Counted from the stretch's first letter, positions 26,359-35,918 are shown. The stretch: DNA of 64,000 nucleotides from a bacterium (GCA_004561445.1 SFVX01000001.1:434001-498000); one strand, 5' to 3'. Notes: a model not told the origin generated them from the sequence alone. A program made the numbers and translations.

Positions 26359-26820
26359 ATGAAAATAAAAAGAAAAAAGCAGTTTTGGCGCCATTCATGG
26401 CGCCTACTGCTGGGGGATTTGATGATTTTAGTGAGCCTGATTGTAATTTTGAATGTACCTTGCGGACTAATTAGGGTGAACGGTGATGGTTTGTCACCGG
26501 ATTTGAAAGACGGTGATTTGGTTGTGGTTTCAAAATATGATGGTGCTTTTATGACTAATGATGTAGTTTTGGTGAGTTTGGAAAAATGCGATTTGGCGCG
26601 AGTAGTAGCAAGTGATGATATGGTTGAGGCGCGTGATGGAAAGCTCTTTGTAGATCAGGAGGAAGTAGGACAAGTGAATGAGCAAGCAAAGAAAGAGATT
26701 GTAAATTGAAGGGTAGACGGCGGTTTTTTGGTTGATTGCGGAGAAGATGAGTTTAGGGCGGTTTTACAAACGCAGATAAAAGGCAAAGAAATACTAAATA
26801 TTCGAGTGAGAAATTTTTAA
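26359..26820 (+). CDS. SipA-like, catalytically inactive signal peptidase homologue, one in-frame TGA
   Basis: Probable pilin-assembly chaperone. The frame runs 153 residues to TAA at 26818-26820, with a TGA at 26707-26709. An N-terminal membrane helix (LMILVSLIVILNVPCGLI) is followed by the signal-peptidase box (GDGLSPDLKDGDLVVVSK). The nucleophile position of GDSMxP reads G and the general-base region reads LARVVASDD with no Lys, so both catalytic residues look absent. This matches SipA of group A Streptococcus FCT loci, an inactive homologue needed for FctA polymerisation. The segment after the TGA (FLVDCGEDEF, then IKGKEILNIRVRNF) fits the family's C-terminal strands. It overlaps neither neighbour (2 and 2 nt gaps). 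Confidence 0.72.
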
Positions 26821-26822
26821 CA

Positions 26823-27494
26823 ATGCGCGTAATTAGATGACTGAACAAGACTTTAGTTTATGTAATTTTGCTACCAATCTTTTTGATATGCATTTATGCA
26901 ATATATGACTTTTGGTGTTGTATAAAACAGAGTGAAAGTGGGGAATATGTGACGATAGCTGCAAGTGCGGATTTTGATTGGGCGGCAAATTCGAATGTAA
27001 TTGCAATAATTTCGATTGACGATACGACGATTCATTATCCGATTGTGCAATGGAGAGATAATAAATATTATCTTGCGAGAAACGAGCGAAACGAATATTC
27101 GGTAGCGGGGAGTATATTTTTGGATTATCGAAATAGCAAAGATTTTGATGATAATTACAATATAATATATGGTCACCGAATGAGTGCAGGGCAAATGTTC
27201 TCGGATATTGCGAAATTTGAGGAAGGAGAGTTCTTTGACGCGCATAAAAAAGCGACAATTTTGCGAGCAGACGAAGAAATTGATACGGAAATAATTGCAT
27301 TTTTGCGAGTGGGTGTAAATAGCAGCCTATATAGATTAGAGAGCAGAAGACTACGGCTGGATAATCTACAAGACATTAAAAGTGAAGCGATACAATATCG
27401 AGAGAATAATGAAGTGGGGCGGATTTTTGCGTTGTCGACATGCAATAAAAAGTCGAAGAGTTTGCGGGATGTGCTGGTGTTGAAGGAGACTTAA
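26823..27494 (+). CDS. Class B-type pilus sortase, in-frame TGA at codon 6
   Basis: Transpeptidase that would link pilin subunits. The 223-codon frame starts MRVIR, then TGA (26838-26840), then LNKTLVYVILLPIFLICIY, a membrane anchor. The catalytic core follows: IDDTTIHYPIVQ, GSIFLDYRNSKDF, catalytic His in IIYGHRMSAGQMF, catalytic Cys in ALSTCNK, and Arg in SLRDVLV. The layout is that of class B sortases, as in the enzyme that assembles Spy0128 pili. A TTG at 26868 could be an internal start, but it cuts into the membrane helix and lacks a ribosome site. Confidence 0.85.
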
Positions 27495-27525
27495 TATTAG
27501 TAATCTTGACTTTAGGTAATTAAAA

Positions 27526-27556
27526 ACATCCGCTTCTAAAAGCGGAAGTTTTTAAA
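27526..27556. terminator. Bidirectional terminator of pilus operon and tRNA-Ala
   Basis: CATCCGCTT and AAGCGGAAG form a hairpin with A/T runs on both sides, between the convergent sortase gene and tRNA-Ala. Confidence 0.8.
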
Positions 27557-27564
27557 GCTAGATT

Positions 27565-27640
27565 TGGTGGAGTGTAGGAGATTCGAACTCCTGACCTATT
27601 GATTGCGAACCAATCGCTCTACCAACTGAGCTAACACCCC
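27565..27640 (-). tRNA. tRNA-Ala(CGC)
   Basis: Acceptor GGGGTGT with ACACTCC, including the G3:U70 pair that AlaRS recognises. Anticodon loop TTCGCAA (CGC, reading GCG), T-loop TTCGAAT, encoded CCA. Confidence 0.95.
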
Positions 27641-27844
27641 AAGGTCTGTTGATATTGTAGCACAATGAGAAGAAAATGCATCTAGATTTAGAGTGAGTGG
27701 GATATTTTAAGGTTCGTACTAAAGAACTGATGAATCGCTAGGAAACGCTACTTAGCATAAGAGTGAAAAAAATCGAGTCTACATCTGCAGATTTTTTGGT
27801 GATAAGATTGAGAGAAGTCCGTAAAATATTAAGGGGGTGCAAAA

Positions 27845-28336
27845 ATGCGACTTGAACATTTTGAAAGGTCTAGAAGAGATACGGTGTTAAGTTTTGCGTC
27901 GAGCGTCGGGATTTGCTATGACATGAATTATTTGCCGTTTTGGAAGCGCTGGTATTATTTATGGCGATTTCGCAAGATGGGGCGAAGTTTTCGACTGATG
28001 CCGAGATTCTTTTCGCTTGATCGGATGATGGAGCATTATGGTTGCAAAAAAGCGCAAGATAAATACATGCTGAGTGACACCTTTGAGCTATACGTGACAC
28101 CATTGATAGGTGATGGTTGGCGTAGTTTGATTTTGAAGGTAGTTGATCGGCGGACGTATACGAAAGCGCGCGAGCGAACGTTCCGAATAGACGACGAGCG
28201 GAAGAGTGCTGACATATTATACTGTCCTGAAAAGGCATTGTTCTTGACGGCAGACCAAGTGGCGATACTAATCGACCAACTGTGTGCACTAAGAGAAGAA
28301 AACGACAATTGGAAATACTACGAGGAGAGCTTCTAG
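27845..28336 (+). CDS. Hypothetical protein
   Basis: Unrecognised 163-residue protein, preceded by GGGGGT at good spacing. The N-terminal third is rich in Trp, Tyr, Arg and Phe (FWKRWYYLWRFRKMGRSF); the rest is charged. No membrane helix is convincing. The 200 nt upstream, between it and tRNA-Ala, holds no other gene that I can see. Confidence 0.65.
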   Translation: MRLEHFERSRRDTVLSFASSVGICYDMNYLPFWKRWYYLWRFRKMGRSFRLMPRFFSLDRMMEHYGCKKAQDKYMLSDTFELYVTPLIGDGWRSLILKVVDRRTYTKARERTFRIDDERKSADILYCPEKALFLTADQVAILIDQLCALREENDNWKYYEESF

Positions 28337-28475
28337 ATAAAACCCCCAGCGAAGAGCTGGGGGGTGATTTTTAGTGGTTGGGTCATTCTCGTCGCAAATG
28401 TGGCTAATTTTAACACGACTATAATACATGAATAACAAAAAACAGCCCGAAGGCTGATTTCTGTAAATAATGTCA

Positions 28476-28552
28476 TGGTGGGTCGCGAGGGGCTCGAACC
28501 CCCGACCTCCTCGGTGTAAACGAGGCGCTCTAGCCAACTGAGCTAGCGACCC
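28476..28552 (-). tRNA. tRNA-Val(TAC)
   Basis: Acceptor GGGTCGC with GCGACCC, anticodon loop TTTACAC (TAC), T-loop TTCGAGC, encoded CCA. An AGCC/GGCT terminator follows on the minus strand (28438-28458). Confidence 0.95.
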
Positions 28553-28671
28553 GATAAACATATTTTAGCACATATTCATAAAAAAGAAAACCACCCGCCA
28601 AATGAGGCGAGTGGTATTTCAAAGGGTAGGTTTGGAACTATAAGCGCGTAATCGAATGAGATTATGAATGC

Positions 28672-29997
28672 TTATAAACCACAAAATGCGCCAGTGATGC
28701 AATTTGTGGAATTGCGGCGATCCCAGATTTCGCGAGCGACGCGCCTATATGGATAGGCGGGCTCGAGGATGACGCCGGCTTTTTGCAAGTCAGCGATGTC
28801 TTCGCGACGAAGGCTAGCAAAATCGCGCAAGATTGGATCCATGCGTTGAGTCTCGTTAAAGCCACTGAGATATGCGTAGTCTTTGGTGAAAGCATAGCAT
28901 TCCTCGTTGCTGAAATTAGGACGATACTGATAGCCGCGGAAAACGCGGTAGCAGATGTTCCAGACGTATTCGAGTGTTTTGCGGCTAACTTTGACGCCTT
29001 CGGGGCGCGTGTAGTCGCGAAGGTTGATGATGCCGGCGGCAACGTTTGAGAAAGGCAAGCCCTGCAAAGCCAAATCGATAGCAATAATATAGCAAGGATC
29101 GGGCGCTGCGTCGGGGCCACTGATACGAACGTCGGAGTTTTTGGCAACACCTTCGTAGAGCGACTCGTCGTCAGCTTTAGCCAAAGTGCCAACTAAAGGC
29201 AAAAGCAAAGAATCCTTGCCTAAGAGCTCGGTGAAGAGCTGCTCGCAATTGGCAATGTTGCGGACATGATATTCCACTTCGTGTGCAACGAGTTCGAGTG
29301 CTTCGAGGCCGTTGTAACGACCGCGAGTTGGAAGCTCGATACGTTTGCGATGCTCGGGCTTGATGGCGCGAGTGCGAACGTCGACGCGATGAGCATCTTT
29401 GCGTTGTTCGCAGTGCCAATCTTCAAAGCCGTAATAGATAAGCGCGAAGTCACAGAAGAGTCTGAGTTCGTCGGCGCTGACGTTGACGCTTCTTAAGCGA
29501 CTGCGTTCACCTCCGGCGAACATGGATTCGCTGCGACTTTCGGGGCGTAGATTTTCGCCGGAAAGCGCGTAGGCGCAATGAACTTGCGCGACATCGGGTC
29601 TGCCATACTTCTCGACAAGCAATTCGCGAATGCGCTTGTTGTCGGAGGCGAGCATAGCTTCGGCAATCTCGCAGGTTAAAAGCGCGCTGTCGATGCGACG
29701 GCGCAAAATCTTGAGAATAGCCTCATCGATGGCGTTTTCGGGCTTCTGTGTTTCGAGCACCTGGCGCCCATAATTCTTGAGGCGATTAGCCTTGTGAGCG
29801 CAGGCGACCAACTTCGGCACATTGTACACGAAAAGCGGATCCGTGTAGACGTCGTGTTCGGCGCGTTCGAGCCAAGCACGGCGCTCGGCGGTGAGGTTGT
29901 CGGGCGTTACAAGCTCGATGAGGCTAATAGACTCAATGAGTTTGGTAAGGTCGGCAACTTTCTTCTCGATATAACTGGTAGCACGGGTGTTCTTCAT
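28672..29997 (-). CDS. DUF1704/MATCAP-like zinc metallopeptidase
   Basis: 441-residue soluble protein with HEVEYHVRN, an HExxxH motif, in the setting GLEALELVAHEVEYHV followed about 40 residues on by SLYEGVAKNSD, where the DUF1704 (tyrosine carboxypeptidase-like, MATCAP) family has its third ligand Glu. Substrate unknown. The start ATG 29997 follows GGGAG; a start 27 nt upstream is less likely. The promoter at 30053-30081 is near consensus. Codon use is more GC-rich than in the neighbours. Confidence 0.78.
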   Translation of the reverse strand: MKNTRATSYIEKKVADLTKLIESISLIELVTPDNLTAERRAWLERAEHDVYTDPLFVYNVPKLVACAHKANRLKNYGRQVLETQKPENAIDEAILKILRRRIDSALLTCEIAEAMLASDNKRIRELLVEKYGRPDVAQVHCAYALSGENLRPESRSESMFAGGERSRLRSVNVSADELRLFCDFALIYYGFEDWHCEQRKDAHRVDVRTRAIKPEHRKRIELPTRGRYNGLEALELVAHEVEYHVRNIANCEQLFTELLGKDSLLLPLVGTLAKADDESLYEGVAKNSDVRISGPDAAPDPCYIIAIDLALQGLPFSNVAAGIINLRDYTRPEGVKVSRKTLEYVWNICYRVFRGYQYRPNFSNEECYAFTKDYAYLSGFNETQRMDPILRDFASLRREDIADLQKAGVILEPAYPYRRVAREIWDRRNSTNCITGAFCGL

Positions 29998-30052
29998 ATA
30001 ACCACTCCCTTTCTTAAAGAACACACACTAATTAGAAATAGTGCACCTTTTG

Positions 30053-30081
30053 ATTATAGCACACTTTGTTAAAAAAGTCAA
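30053..30081 (-). promoter_or_regulatory. Promoter of the metallopeptidase gene
   Basis: On the minus strand TTGACT (30076-30081), a 17-nt spacer and TATAAT (30053-30058). Confidence 0.85.
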
Positions 30082-30104
30082 TAGTAACAGGGGCGGATGA
30101 GATG

Positions 30105-30133
30105 TTGGGCGATGTCAAGAATTATGGTATAAT
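30105..30133 (+). promoter_or_regulatory. Promoter of thrS
   Basis: TTGGGC (30105-30110), a 17-nt spacer and TATAAT (30128-30133), about 32 nt before the start codon. Confidence 0.75.
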
Positions 30134-30165
30134 ATAAGAATTATTATTTAAACGAAAGGGCAGTG

Positions 30166-31929
30166 ATGTCAGAAAATACGAACTTAGAAACCATGCGCCA
30201 CTCGCTCAGCCATATTATGGCGGCGGCGGTTAAGAATTTATACTCTGGCACCACAACAACAGTTAAATTTGGAGTTGGCCCAGCAGTTGAGAATGGCTTC
30301 TACTATGATATTGACTTTGGCGAAACGAAAGTAACCGAAGATGATCTCAAAAAAATTGAAAAAGAAATGCACAAAATTGTAAATCGTGCGGAGAAATTTG
30401 TCTGTCGCGAAGCAAGCCGTGAGGAAGCGCTTGAGTGGGCCAAAGCAAATGGCCAAGATTATAAGGCCGAGCTAATCGCCGAGATTCCAGAGGGCGAGAA
30501 GATTACTTTTTATGCGATGGGCGGCTTTGAGGATCTTTGCCGTGGTCCACATGTTGAGGATACGAGTAAAGTTGGCGCCTTTAAGTTGATGCGCATTTCG
30601 GGTGCGTACTGGAAGGGCGACGAAAAACGTGAGCAGATGAGCCGTATTTATGGCGCAGCGTTTGAGACGCAAGAAGAACTTGATGCTTACCTTGCGCGTC
30701 TTGAAGAGGCAAAGAAGCGCGATCACCGTAAGCTTGGTAAGGAACTTGATTTGTTCTGCTTCTCGGATCTCGTGGGGCAAGGTTTGCCACTATTTTCACC
30801 GCGTGGTACGGTTTTGCGCGATAAACTCGCAGATTATTCCTTGTCTTTGCGTGGTCGTGAAGGCTTTGAAAAAGTTTGGACGCCACATATCACGAAAACT
30901 GATCTTTATAAAGCATCTGGTCACTATGCAAAGTTTGGCGATGAGTTATTTATGGTACATTCGCAGGTGAATGGCGAGCAATTTGCGCTCAAGCCAATGA
31001 ACTGCCCACATCACGCACAGATTTTTGCGTCGCGTCCACGTACCTACCGCGATATGCCGGTACGCTATATGGAAGCAACGACGGATTATCGCGATGAAAA
31101 GACGGGTGAGTTGGGTGGCTTGTCGCGCGTGCGCTGTTTGACGCAGGATGATAGTCATGTGTTCTGCCGTAATGAACAGATTAAGGGCGAAGTTGAACGC
31201 TTAGTGGGCATCGTGCGCGAGCTTTACTCGCTAGTCGGAATGTCGAAGCTGCGTGCGCGTTTATCTTATCGCAATGATGAGGACAAGTATCTAGGCGATA
31301 AAGAGCTTTGGAAGATGGCGCAAGAGCAGATTAAGATGGCAGCGATTGATAATAACCTCGAATACTTCGAAGCTGAGGGTGAAGCCGCTTTCTACGGTCC
31401 AAAGATTGACTTTATGGCTGAGGATGCGATGGGACGCGAACATCAACTAGCAACGATCCAACTCGACTTTGTACAACCAGAGCGCTTTGGCTTGACCTAT
31501 GTAAACGAGAAGGGCGAAAAAGAGCGTCCAGTAATGATCCATCACGCAACGCTGGGTTCGATCGAGCGCTTTATGAGCGTATTTATTGAACATACGGCGG
31601 GCTGGTTCCCATTCTGGTGTGCGCCAGAACAGATTCGTATCTTGACGATTAATGATGCGGTCGAAGATTATGTGGCGAAGATTGAGGCGATTTTGAAAGA
31701 TATTACGCTCGAGACGCCGCTACGCCATAACGATATTCGCTATCGTGTGGATCGTCGCAATGAAAGTCTTGGTAAGAAGATTCGCGAAGCAACCAAGATG
31801 AAGATTCCTTGCATCTTGATTGTGGGGCCAAAAGACGTCGAAGCAGAAACGGTAAGCGTACGCTTGCATGAGTCTGAAGACACGGTGAAGTTGGCTGATC
31901 TTGCAGAGTACATCAAGAATCTGAAATAG
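30166..31929 (+). CDS. thrS: Threonyl-tRNA synthetase lacking the TGS domain
   Basis: Class II synthetase for tRNA-Thr. The protein is about 587 residues against the usual 640: it begins directly at the editing domain (RHSLSHIMAAAV), so the N-terminal TGS domain is absent. It keeps the editing-site DLCRGPHV, motif 1, zinc ligands (C in KPMNCPHH and later His), motif 2 around RVRCLTQDDSHVFC, motif 3 (MIHHATLGSIERFM) and the anticodon-binding domain. ATG 30166 with AAAGGG upstream is chosen over GTG 30163. Confidence 0.96.
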   Translation: MSENTNLETMRHSLSHIMAAAVKNLYSGTTTTVKFGVGPAVENGFYYDIDFGETKVTEDDLKKIEKEMHKIVNRAEKFVCREASREEALEWAKANGQDYKAELIAEIPEGEKITFYAMGGFEDLCRGPHVEDTSKVGAFKLMRISGAYWKGDEKREQMSRIYGAAFETQEELDAYLARLEEAKKRDHRKLGKELDLFCFSDLVGQGLPLFSPRGTVLRDKLADYSLSLRGREGFEKVWTPHITKTDLYKASGHYAKFGDELFMVHSQVNGEQFALKPMNCPHHAQIFASRPRTYRDMPVRYMEATTDYRDEKTGELGGLSRVRCLTQDDSHVFCRNEQIKGEVERLVGIVRELYSLVGMSKLRARLSYRNDEDKYLGDKELWKMAQEQIKMAAIDNNLEYFEAEGEAAFYGPKIDFMAEDAMGREHQLATIQLDFVQPERFGLTYVNEKGEKERPVMIHHATLGSIERFMSVFIEHTAGWFPFWCAPEQIRILTINDAVEDYVAKIEAILKDITLETPLRHNDIRYRVDRRNESLGKKIREATKMKIPCILIVGPKDVEAETVSVRLHESEDTVKLADLAEYIKNLK

Positions 31930-31931
31930 CA

Positions 31932-31962
31932 AAAAACGCCCATTAAAAGGGCGTTTTTTGTG
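31932..31962 (+). terminator. Terminator of thrS
   Basis: AAAACGCCC pairs with GGGCGTTTT, followed by a T run. Confidence 0.88.
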
Positions 31963-32033
31963 ACGCTGTGAAGTTTCGTTGCTATAGTTTGTAGGGGGTT
32001 GGAATTTTGATATAATAGACTTAGATTTTAAGC

Positions 32034-32897
32034 ATGAGAGAAATAATGGAAGAGGATAATTTTGCGCCACGGGATGAAGGTGAAACGCCAATGGATGCTT
32101 CGCAAGAAAGGCCTGAGAATATGTCAGAGGTGCAGGCACAAGAGCAGAAAGACGAAAAGAAAGACGAGAAGAAGCCAGAGAAAAAGTTGAATTTGACGCC
32201 AGCTTCGGTAGTGATGAAAGATTTGAGCGAGAAGCCATTTAAACTACTGAGCGTAGTGCTGGCGCTGATTATTTTGGTATTAGGTGTTTATATCGTAGTC
32301 GATAAGACGAGTGGTCCATCGAGGCGCCAAACTGCAGGCTCGTCGCAAAGCTCTCAGAAAGATAAGGGAGAAGGTGGCGCAGAGAATGAGGGTGAGAATA
32401 TTGCCAGCAAGCGCGAAGGTTATATACGCCAATGGGAGTTTGGTAATTTTTACGTAACTTCGGCGGGTGAAGTCTACTTTGATTTCTTTATTCCGGGAAA
32501 TTCGAATATTCAATTTGTTTTGAATGAGAAGAATATGCCGGCTGAACGCGATATCTTTACTATTAAGAAAGATCAGATTGCGAATTTCTGGAGTATAGAT
32601 ACAGACGACATGGTAATTGATGGTTATAAACTGAAACTTAATAGCAAGATCGTGTCGGTGACAGATATGGGCTGGGGACAAAGTGTGACTTCGTACGACT
32701 TTGGTCTAATCTCGGAAGATGGAGAGCTAAGTGTACTATCGATTAATATTTCAGGCGAAGTGACGCTAAAAGAAAACGTTGGCGACTATGCGAATGTGGC
32801 TTATACGGCGGTATCGCAGGGTGCAGATGGCGCAATGACAACGATTTTCTTCCGTGATGGTAGCTATAAGAATATTTTGGAACGCGAAAAACTCTAA
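32034..32897 (+). CDS. Membrane-anchored protein, tandem paralogue 1
   Basis: Unrecognised 287-residue protein with an acidic/Lys-rich cytoplasmic N-terminus of about 70 residues, one membrane helix (LLSVVLALIILVLGVYIVV), a Ser/Gln/Gly linker and a beta-rich extracytoplasmic domain. That domain shares a pattern with the next gene (G-x-x-S-x-G-E-V/L-Y, then I-x-K-x-x-I, then DGYKLKLNSKI). A TATAAT box lies at 32011. The start could be the in-frame ATG at 32046. A terminator follows. Confidence 0.75.
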   Translation: MREIMEEDNFAPRDEGETPMDASQERPENMSEVQAQEQKDEKKDEKKPEKKLNLTPASVVMKDLSEKPFKLLSVVLALIILVLGVYIVVDKTSGPSRRQTAGSSQSSQKDKGEGGAENEGENIASKREGYIRQWEFGNFYVTSAGEVYFDFFIPGNSNIQFVLNEKNMPAERDIFTIKKDQIANFWSIDTDDMVIDGYKLKLNSKIVSVTDMGWGQSVTSYDFGLISEDGELSVLSINISGEVTLKENVGDYANVAYTAVSQGADGAMTTIFFRDGSYKNILEREKL

Positions 32898-32907
32898 AAG
32901 CCGTTTA

Positions 32908-32940
32908 TGCAAATACCTCGCTAGCCGGGGTATTTTGCTT
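32908..32940 (+). terminator. Terminator
   Basis: AAATACCTCG pairs with CCGGGGTATTT, followed by TTG. Confidence 0.7.
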
Positions 32941-33002
32941 GCCAAGTTTTAGTGTTTATGCTAAAATTTCACTAGAGATAATTAAAAAATAAAAAGGTCA
33001 AA

Positions 33003-33842
33003 ATGTCTCAAATTGGCGAATTTAGCCAAGGAAATGGTCAATCCTATGGCTTGCACGAGGTAAGTGCGACGTATCAGATTCGCTACCGTACGAACAGAAG
33101 TTTGGTGGCGGCGCTAGGGATTTTTGTAATCTTGACGATAAGTCTAGCAACTTTTTTGGTGATTGACAAAGTACAAGAAATGCGAGCCGATTCGACGGCA
33201 AAGGTAAGCGTGAGTACGGAATCGGCAGTTGAGACGATGTCGACGATAGGGGTGTCGAATCGTGGCACGATGCTCCAGACGCAGTACGGTAAGATGTTTT
33301 TGTTGAGCAATGGCGAGCTTTACTATATGCCGAATAGCGGCGTGAAGTTCGCGGCAGATGCGCAACCGGGTGAGGCGGGGCGCTTTATTATCGAGAAGGG
33401 CGACATTGATGGTTTTGATTTTCCAACTAGCGTAGTTGATGGTAAGGCCGTGACGACGAGTTATGTCTTTGATGGTTATAGAATTTTGCCTGATAAGAAA
33501 ATAAATTACGTGCGTGAGCTTGAAATGGATAATGTAGTGGGATCTCGCAGCTTTCTAATTACGAGCGAAGATAAGAAGGATCAGATTTTGACCGTAACGC
33601 TGGGTAGTGTGCAGCGAAGCCTGGTTTATGATGAAGTTGAACAAATAATTTACCCAGAAACAACAGAGGTAGAGGACGAAAAATTGCCAATTGGCCAGGA
33701 TAGCGAAGAAGCGAAAGAGGCAGCCAACGAAGAACTAGCCGAAGCGCAGGCAAAGGTGTCCGAGCCGATAAAAATCGTCAAACGCATACCACGAATTGAA
33801 ACTTCGATGGGCGAAGCTCGCGCGCAAGTGATAGAATTATGA
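33003..33842 (+). CDS. Membrane-anchored protein, tandem paralogue 2
   Basis: Unrecognised 279-residue protein with a short cytoplasmic N-terminus, a membrane helix (LVAALGIFVILTISLATFLVI), a beta-rich extracytoplasmic domain and a Glu/Ala-rich C-terminal tail. It aligns in pattern with the preceding gene (MFLLSNGELYYMPNSG, FIIEKGDIDGF, DGYRILPDKKI). It ends in TGA just 1 nt before the helicase start, so it is co-transcribed with the helicase. Confidence 0.75.
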   Translation: MSQIGEFSQGNGQSYGLHEVSATYQIRYRTNRSLVAALGIFVILTISLATFLVIDKVQEMRADSTAKVSVSTESAVETMSTIGVSNRGTMLQTQYGKMFLLSNGELYYMPNSGVKFAADAQPGEAGRFIIEKGDIDGFDFPTSVVDGKAVTTSYVFDGYRILPDKKINYVRELEMDNVVGSRSFLITSEDKKDQILTVTLGSVQRSLVYDEVEQIIYPETTEVEDEKLPIGQDSEEAKEAANEELAEAQAKVSEPIKIVKRIPRIETSMGEARAQVIEL

Positions 33843-33843
33843 T

Positions 33844-35814
33844 ATGTCTAAAATTTGCGAAGGATTGAATGGCGCGCAGCGTGACGCGGTAGAGACTTTA
33901 ACTGGGCCGATTTTGATTTTGGCGGGCGCGGGTTCAGGTAAGACCAAAACGCTGACGCATAGGATCGCAAATTTGATTGAACATGGCGTAAGTCCGTATG
34001 AAATTTTGGCACTGACTTTTACGAACAAAGCAGCGCGTGAGATGCGCGAGCGCTTGGCTGGGTTGCTCGGCATGGAGAATTCTTTTAGTTTTATGCCGTG
34101 GATGGGGACTTTTCACTCGATTTGTGTGAAGATTTTGCGCATCGAGGCGGCAAATGTTGGATTATCTTCTAGTTTTACGATTTATGATAGCGACGATAGG
34201 TTGGCGCTAATCAAACGTGCGATGAAGGAGCTGAAGATCTCGGATAAAACTTTGAAACCGCGAGCAGCTGAATCAGCGATTTCGAAGGCGAAAAATGAGG
34301 GTAAGGATCCGAGCGAGTATGCGGCGGAGGCGTTTTATCCGCAACAGCGAAATATCGCCGAGGTGTATGAGCGCTATGAAGATATGCGCATGAAGGCCGA
34401 CGCGGTGGATTTTGATGACTTGCTACTATACGTGGCGAAGATGTTGAAACAGCGTGCAGATTTGCGTGCGAAATGGCGCGCAAAGTTTAAGCATATCTTG
34501 ATTGATGAGTATCAGGATACGAATCATATTCAGTACAAAATTGTGAAGGCGCTGGTGAATGATGAACGCAACATTTGTTGTGTGGGCGATGACTGGCAGT
34601 CGATTTATTCGTGGCGCGGGGCGGATTTTACGAATATTTTGAACTTTGAAAAAGATTTTCCGGGGGCGAAAGTAATTAAGCTTGAACAAAATTATCGTTC
34701 GACGCAGAATATTCTTGATGCTGCTCAAAAAGTGATTATGCAAAATACCCAGCGCAGTGATAAGGCGCTATTTACGGAATCAGGCAAGGGCGCGCCGGTT
34801 ACGATTGAAGCTTTGCGCGATGAAGAAGCGGAGGCGAACTGGGTTGGAAATCAGATTAAACGCAGTGGGCGACCGCTGTCGGATTTTGCAGTGCTATACC
34901 GCACGAACGCACAATCGCAGGCTTTTGAAAAAGCATTTATGCGGTTGAATTTGCCATATAAACTGGTGGGTGGGGTGCGCTTTTATGATAGGCGCGAGAT
35001 TAAAGATGTACTGGCGTACTTACACTTGATTGTGAATCCACAAGACGTGATTGCGCTGACACGAGTGGTAAATGTGCCGGGGCGTGGAATAGGCGCGAAA
35101 TCGCTAGAGAAAATTATGGCCGGAGATATAGAGACGCTGACGCCAAAGACGAAGCGGGCGTATATGGACTTTTTGAATGTTCTAGATACTCTTCGCAAAA
35201 TGCAGGCTGAGGCGACAGCGCCAGCAGAGATGATTGAAAAATTATTGGAGTTAACGGCGTACCGTGATTATGTACGAGCGGATGAGCCGATGAAGGCGGA
35301 CGAGCGCGAGGAGAACTTGACGGCGCTTATCGGTGAGGCTGGTAAGTATGAGACGCTGGATGAATTTTTGGCGGATGCGGCTTTGATGTCGTCGGCAGAC
35401 GAAAATGCGGGTGACCATGCGGTGACGCTAATGACTCTGCACGCAGCGAAGGGATTGGAATTTCCGGTGGTGTTTTTGACGGGCATGGAAGAAGGCGTAC
35501 TGCCACATACACGAGCACTGGAAGATTCGGCAGATGATGTTGAGGAAGAGCGACGTTTGGCTTATGTGGGAATGACAAGAGCGATGCAGGAGTTGTTTTT
35601 GAGTTATGCGGGGTCGCGCTATGCTTTTGGTGGTAGGGCTTATAATTTCCCGTCGCGCTTTTTGGGGGAGTTAGGCTATAACCCATACGGCAGTCGTGAT
35701 CAGGATGGTGATGGTTTTAATGATTTTGACGATGCGGCTGGTGGCTCGACTGAGGGTTGGGACTGCGAAGATATAGATGTATTTCCAGATGATGATCTGC
35801 CGATCTACGAGTAG
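33844..35814 (+). CDS. pcrA: UvrD/PcrA-type superfamily 1 DNA helicase
   Basis: 3'-5' helicase for repair and replication restart. The 656-residue protein has the full SF1A motif set: Q motif (LNGAQRDAV), Walker A GAGSGKTKTL, motif Ia LTFTNKAAREMR, Walker B ILIDEYQDTN, motif III VGDDWQSIYSWRGAD, motif IV EQNYRSTQNIL, motif V VTLMTLHAAKGLEFPVVF and motif VI EERRLAYVGMTRA. The C-terminus is acidic with an EF-hand-like DQDGDGFNDFDD segment instead of the usual Tudor domain. Confidence 0.95.
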   Translation: MSKICEGLNGAQRDAVETLTGPILILAGAGSGKTKTLTHRIANLIEHGVSPYEILALTFTNKAAREMRERLAGLLGMENSFSFMPWMGTFHSICVKILRIEAANVGLSSSFTIYDSDDRLALIKRAMKELKISDKTLKPRAAESAISKAKNEGKDPSEYAAEAFYPQQRNIAEVYERYEDMRMKADAVDFDDLLLYVAKMLKQRADLRAKWRAKFKHILIDEYQDTNHIQYKIVKALVNDERNICCVGDDWQSIYSWRGADFTNILNFEKDFPGAKVIKLEQNYRSTQNILDAAQKVIMQNTQRSDKALFTESGKGAPVTIEALRDEEAEANWVGNQIKRSGRPLSDFAVLYRTNAQSQAFEKAFMRLNLPYKLVGGVRFYDRREIKDVLAYLHLIVNPQDVIALTRVVNVPGRGIGAKSLEKIMAGDIETLTPKTKRAYMDFLNVLDTLRKMQAEATAPAEMIEKLLELTAYRDYVRADEPMKADEREENLTALIGEAGKYETLDEFLADAALMSSADENAGDHAVTLMTLHAAKGLEFPVVFLTGMEEGVLPHTRALEDSADDVEEERRLAYVGMTRAMQELFLSYAGSRYAFGGRAYNFPSRFLGELGYNPYGSRDQDGDGFNDFDDAAGGSTEGWDCEDIDVFPDDDLPIYE

Positions 35815-35918
35815 GTATTGACATTTTTGTGAATCTATGATACTATAATAGATGCAGGGGGATTTTTTGTGTTCTTTAATATTCTCTCTAGCTTAGAAAA
35901 AAAGGAGGTACATTTTTT

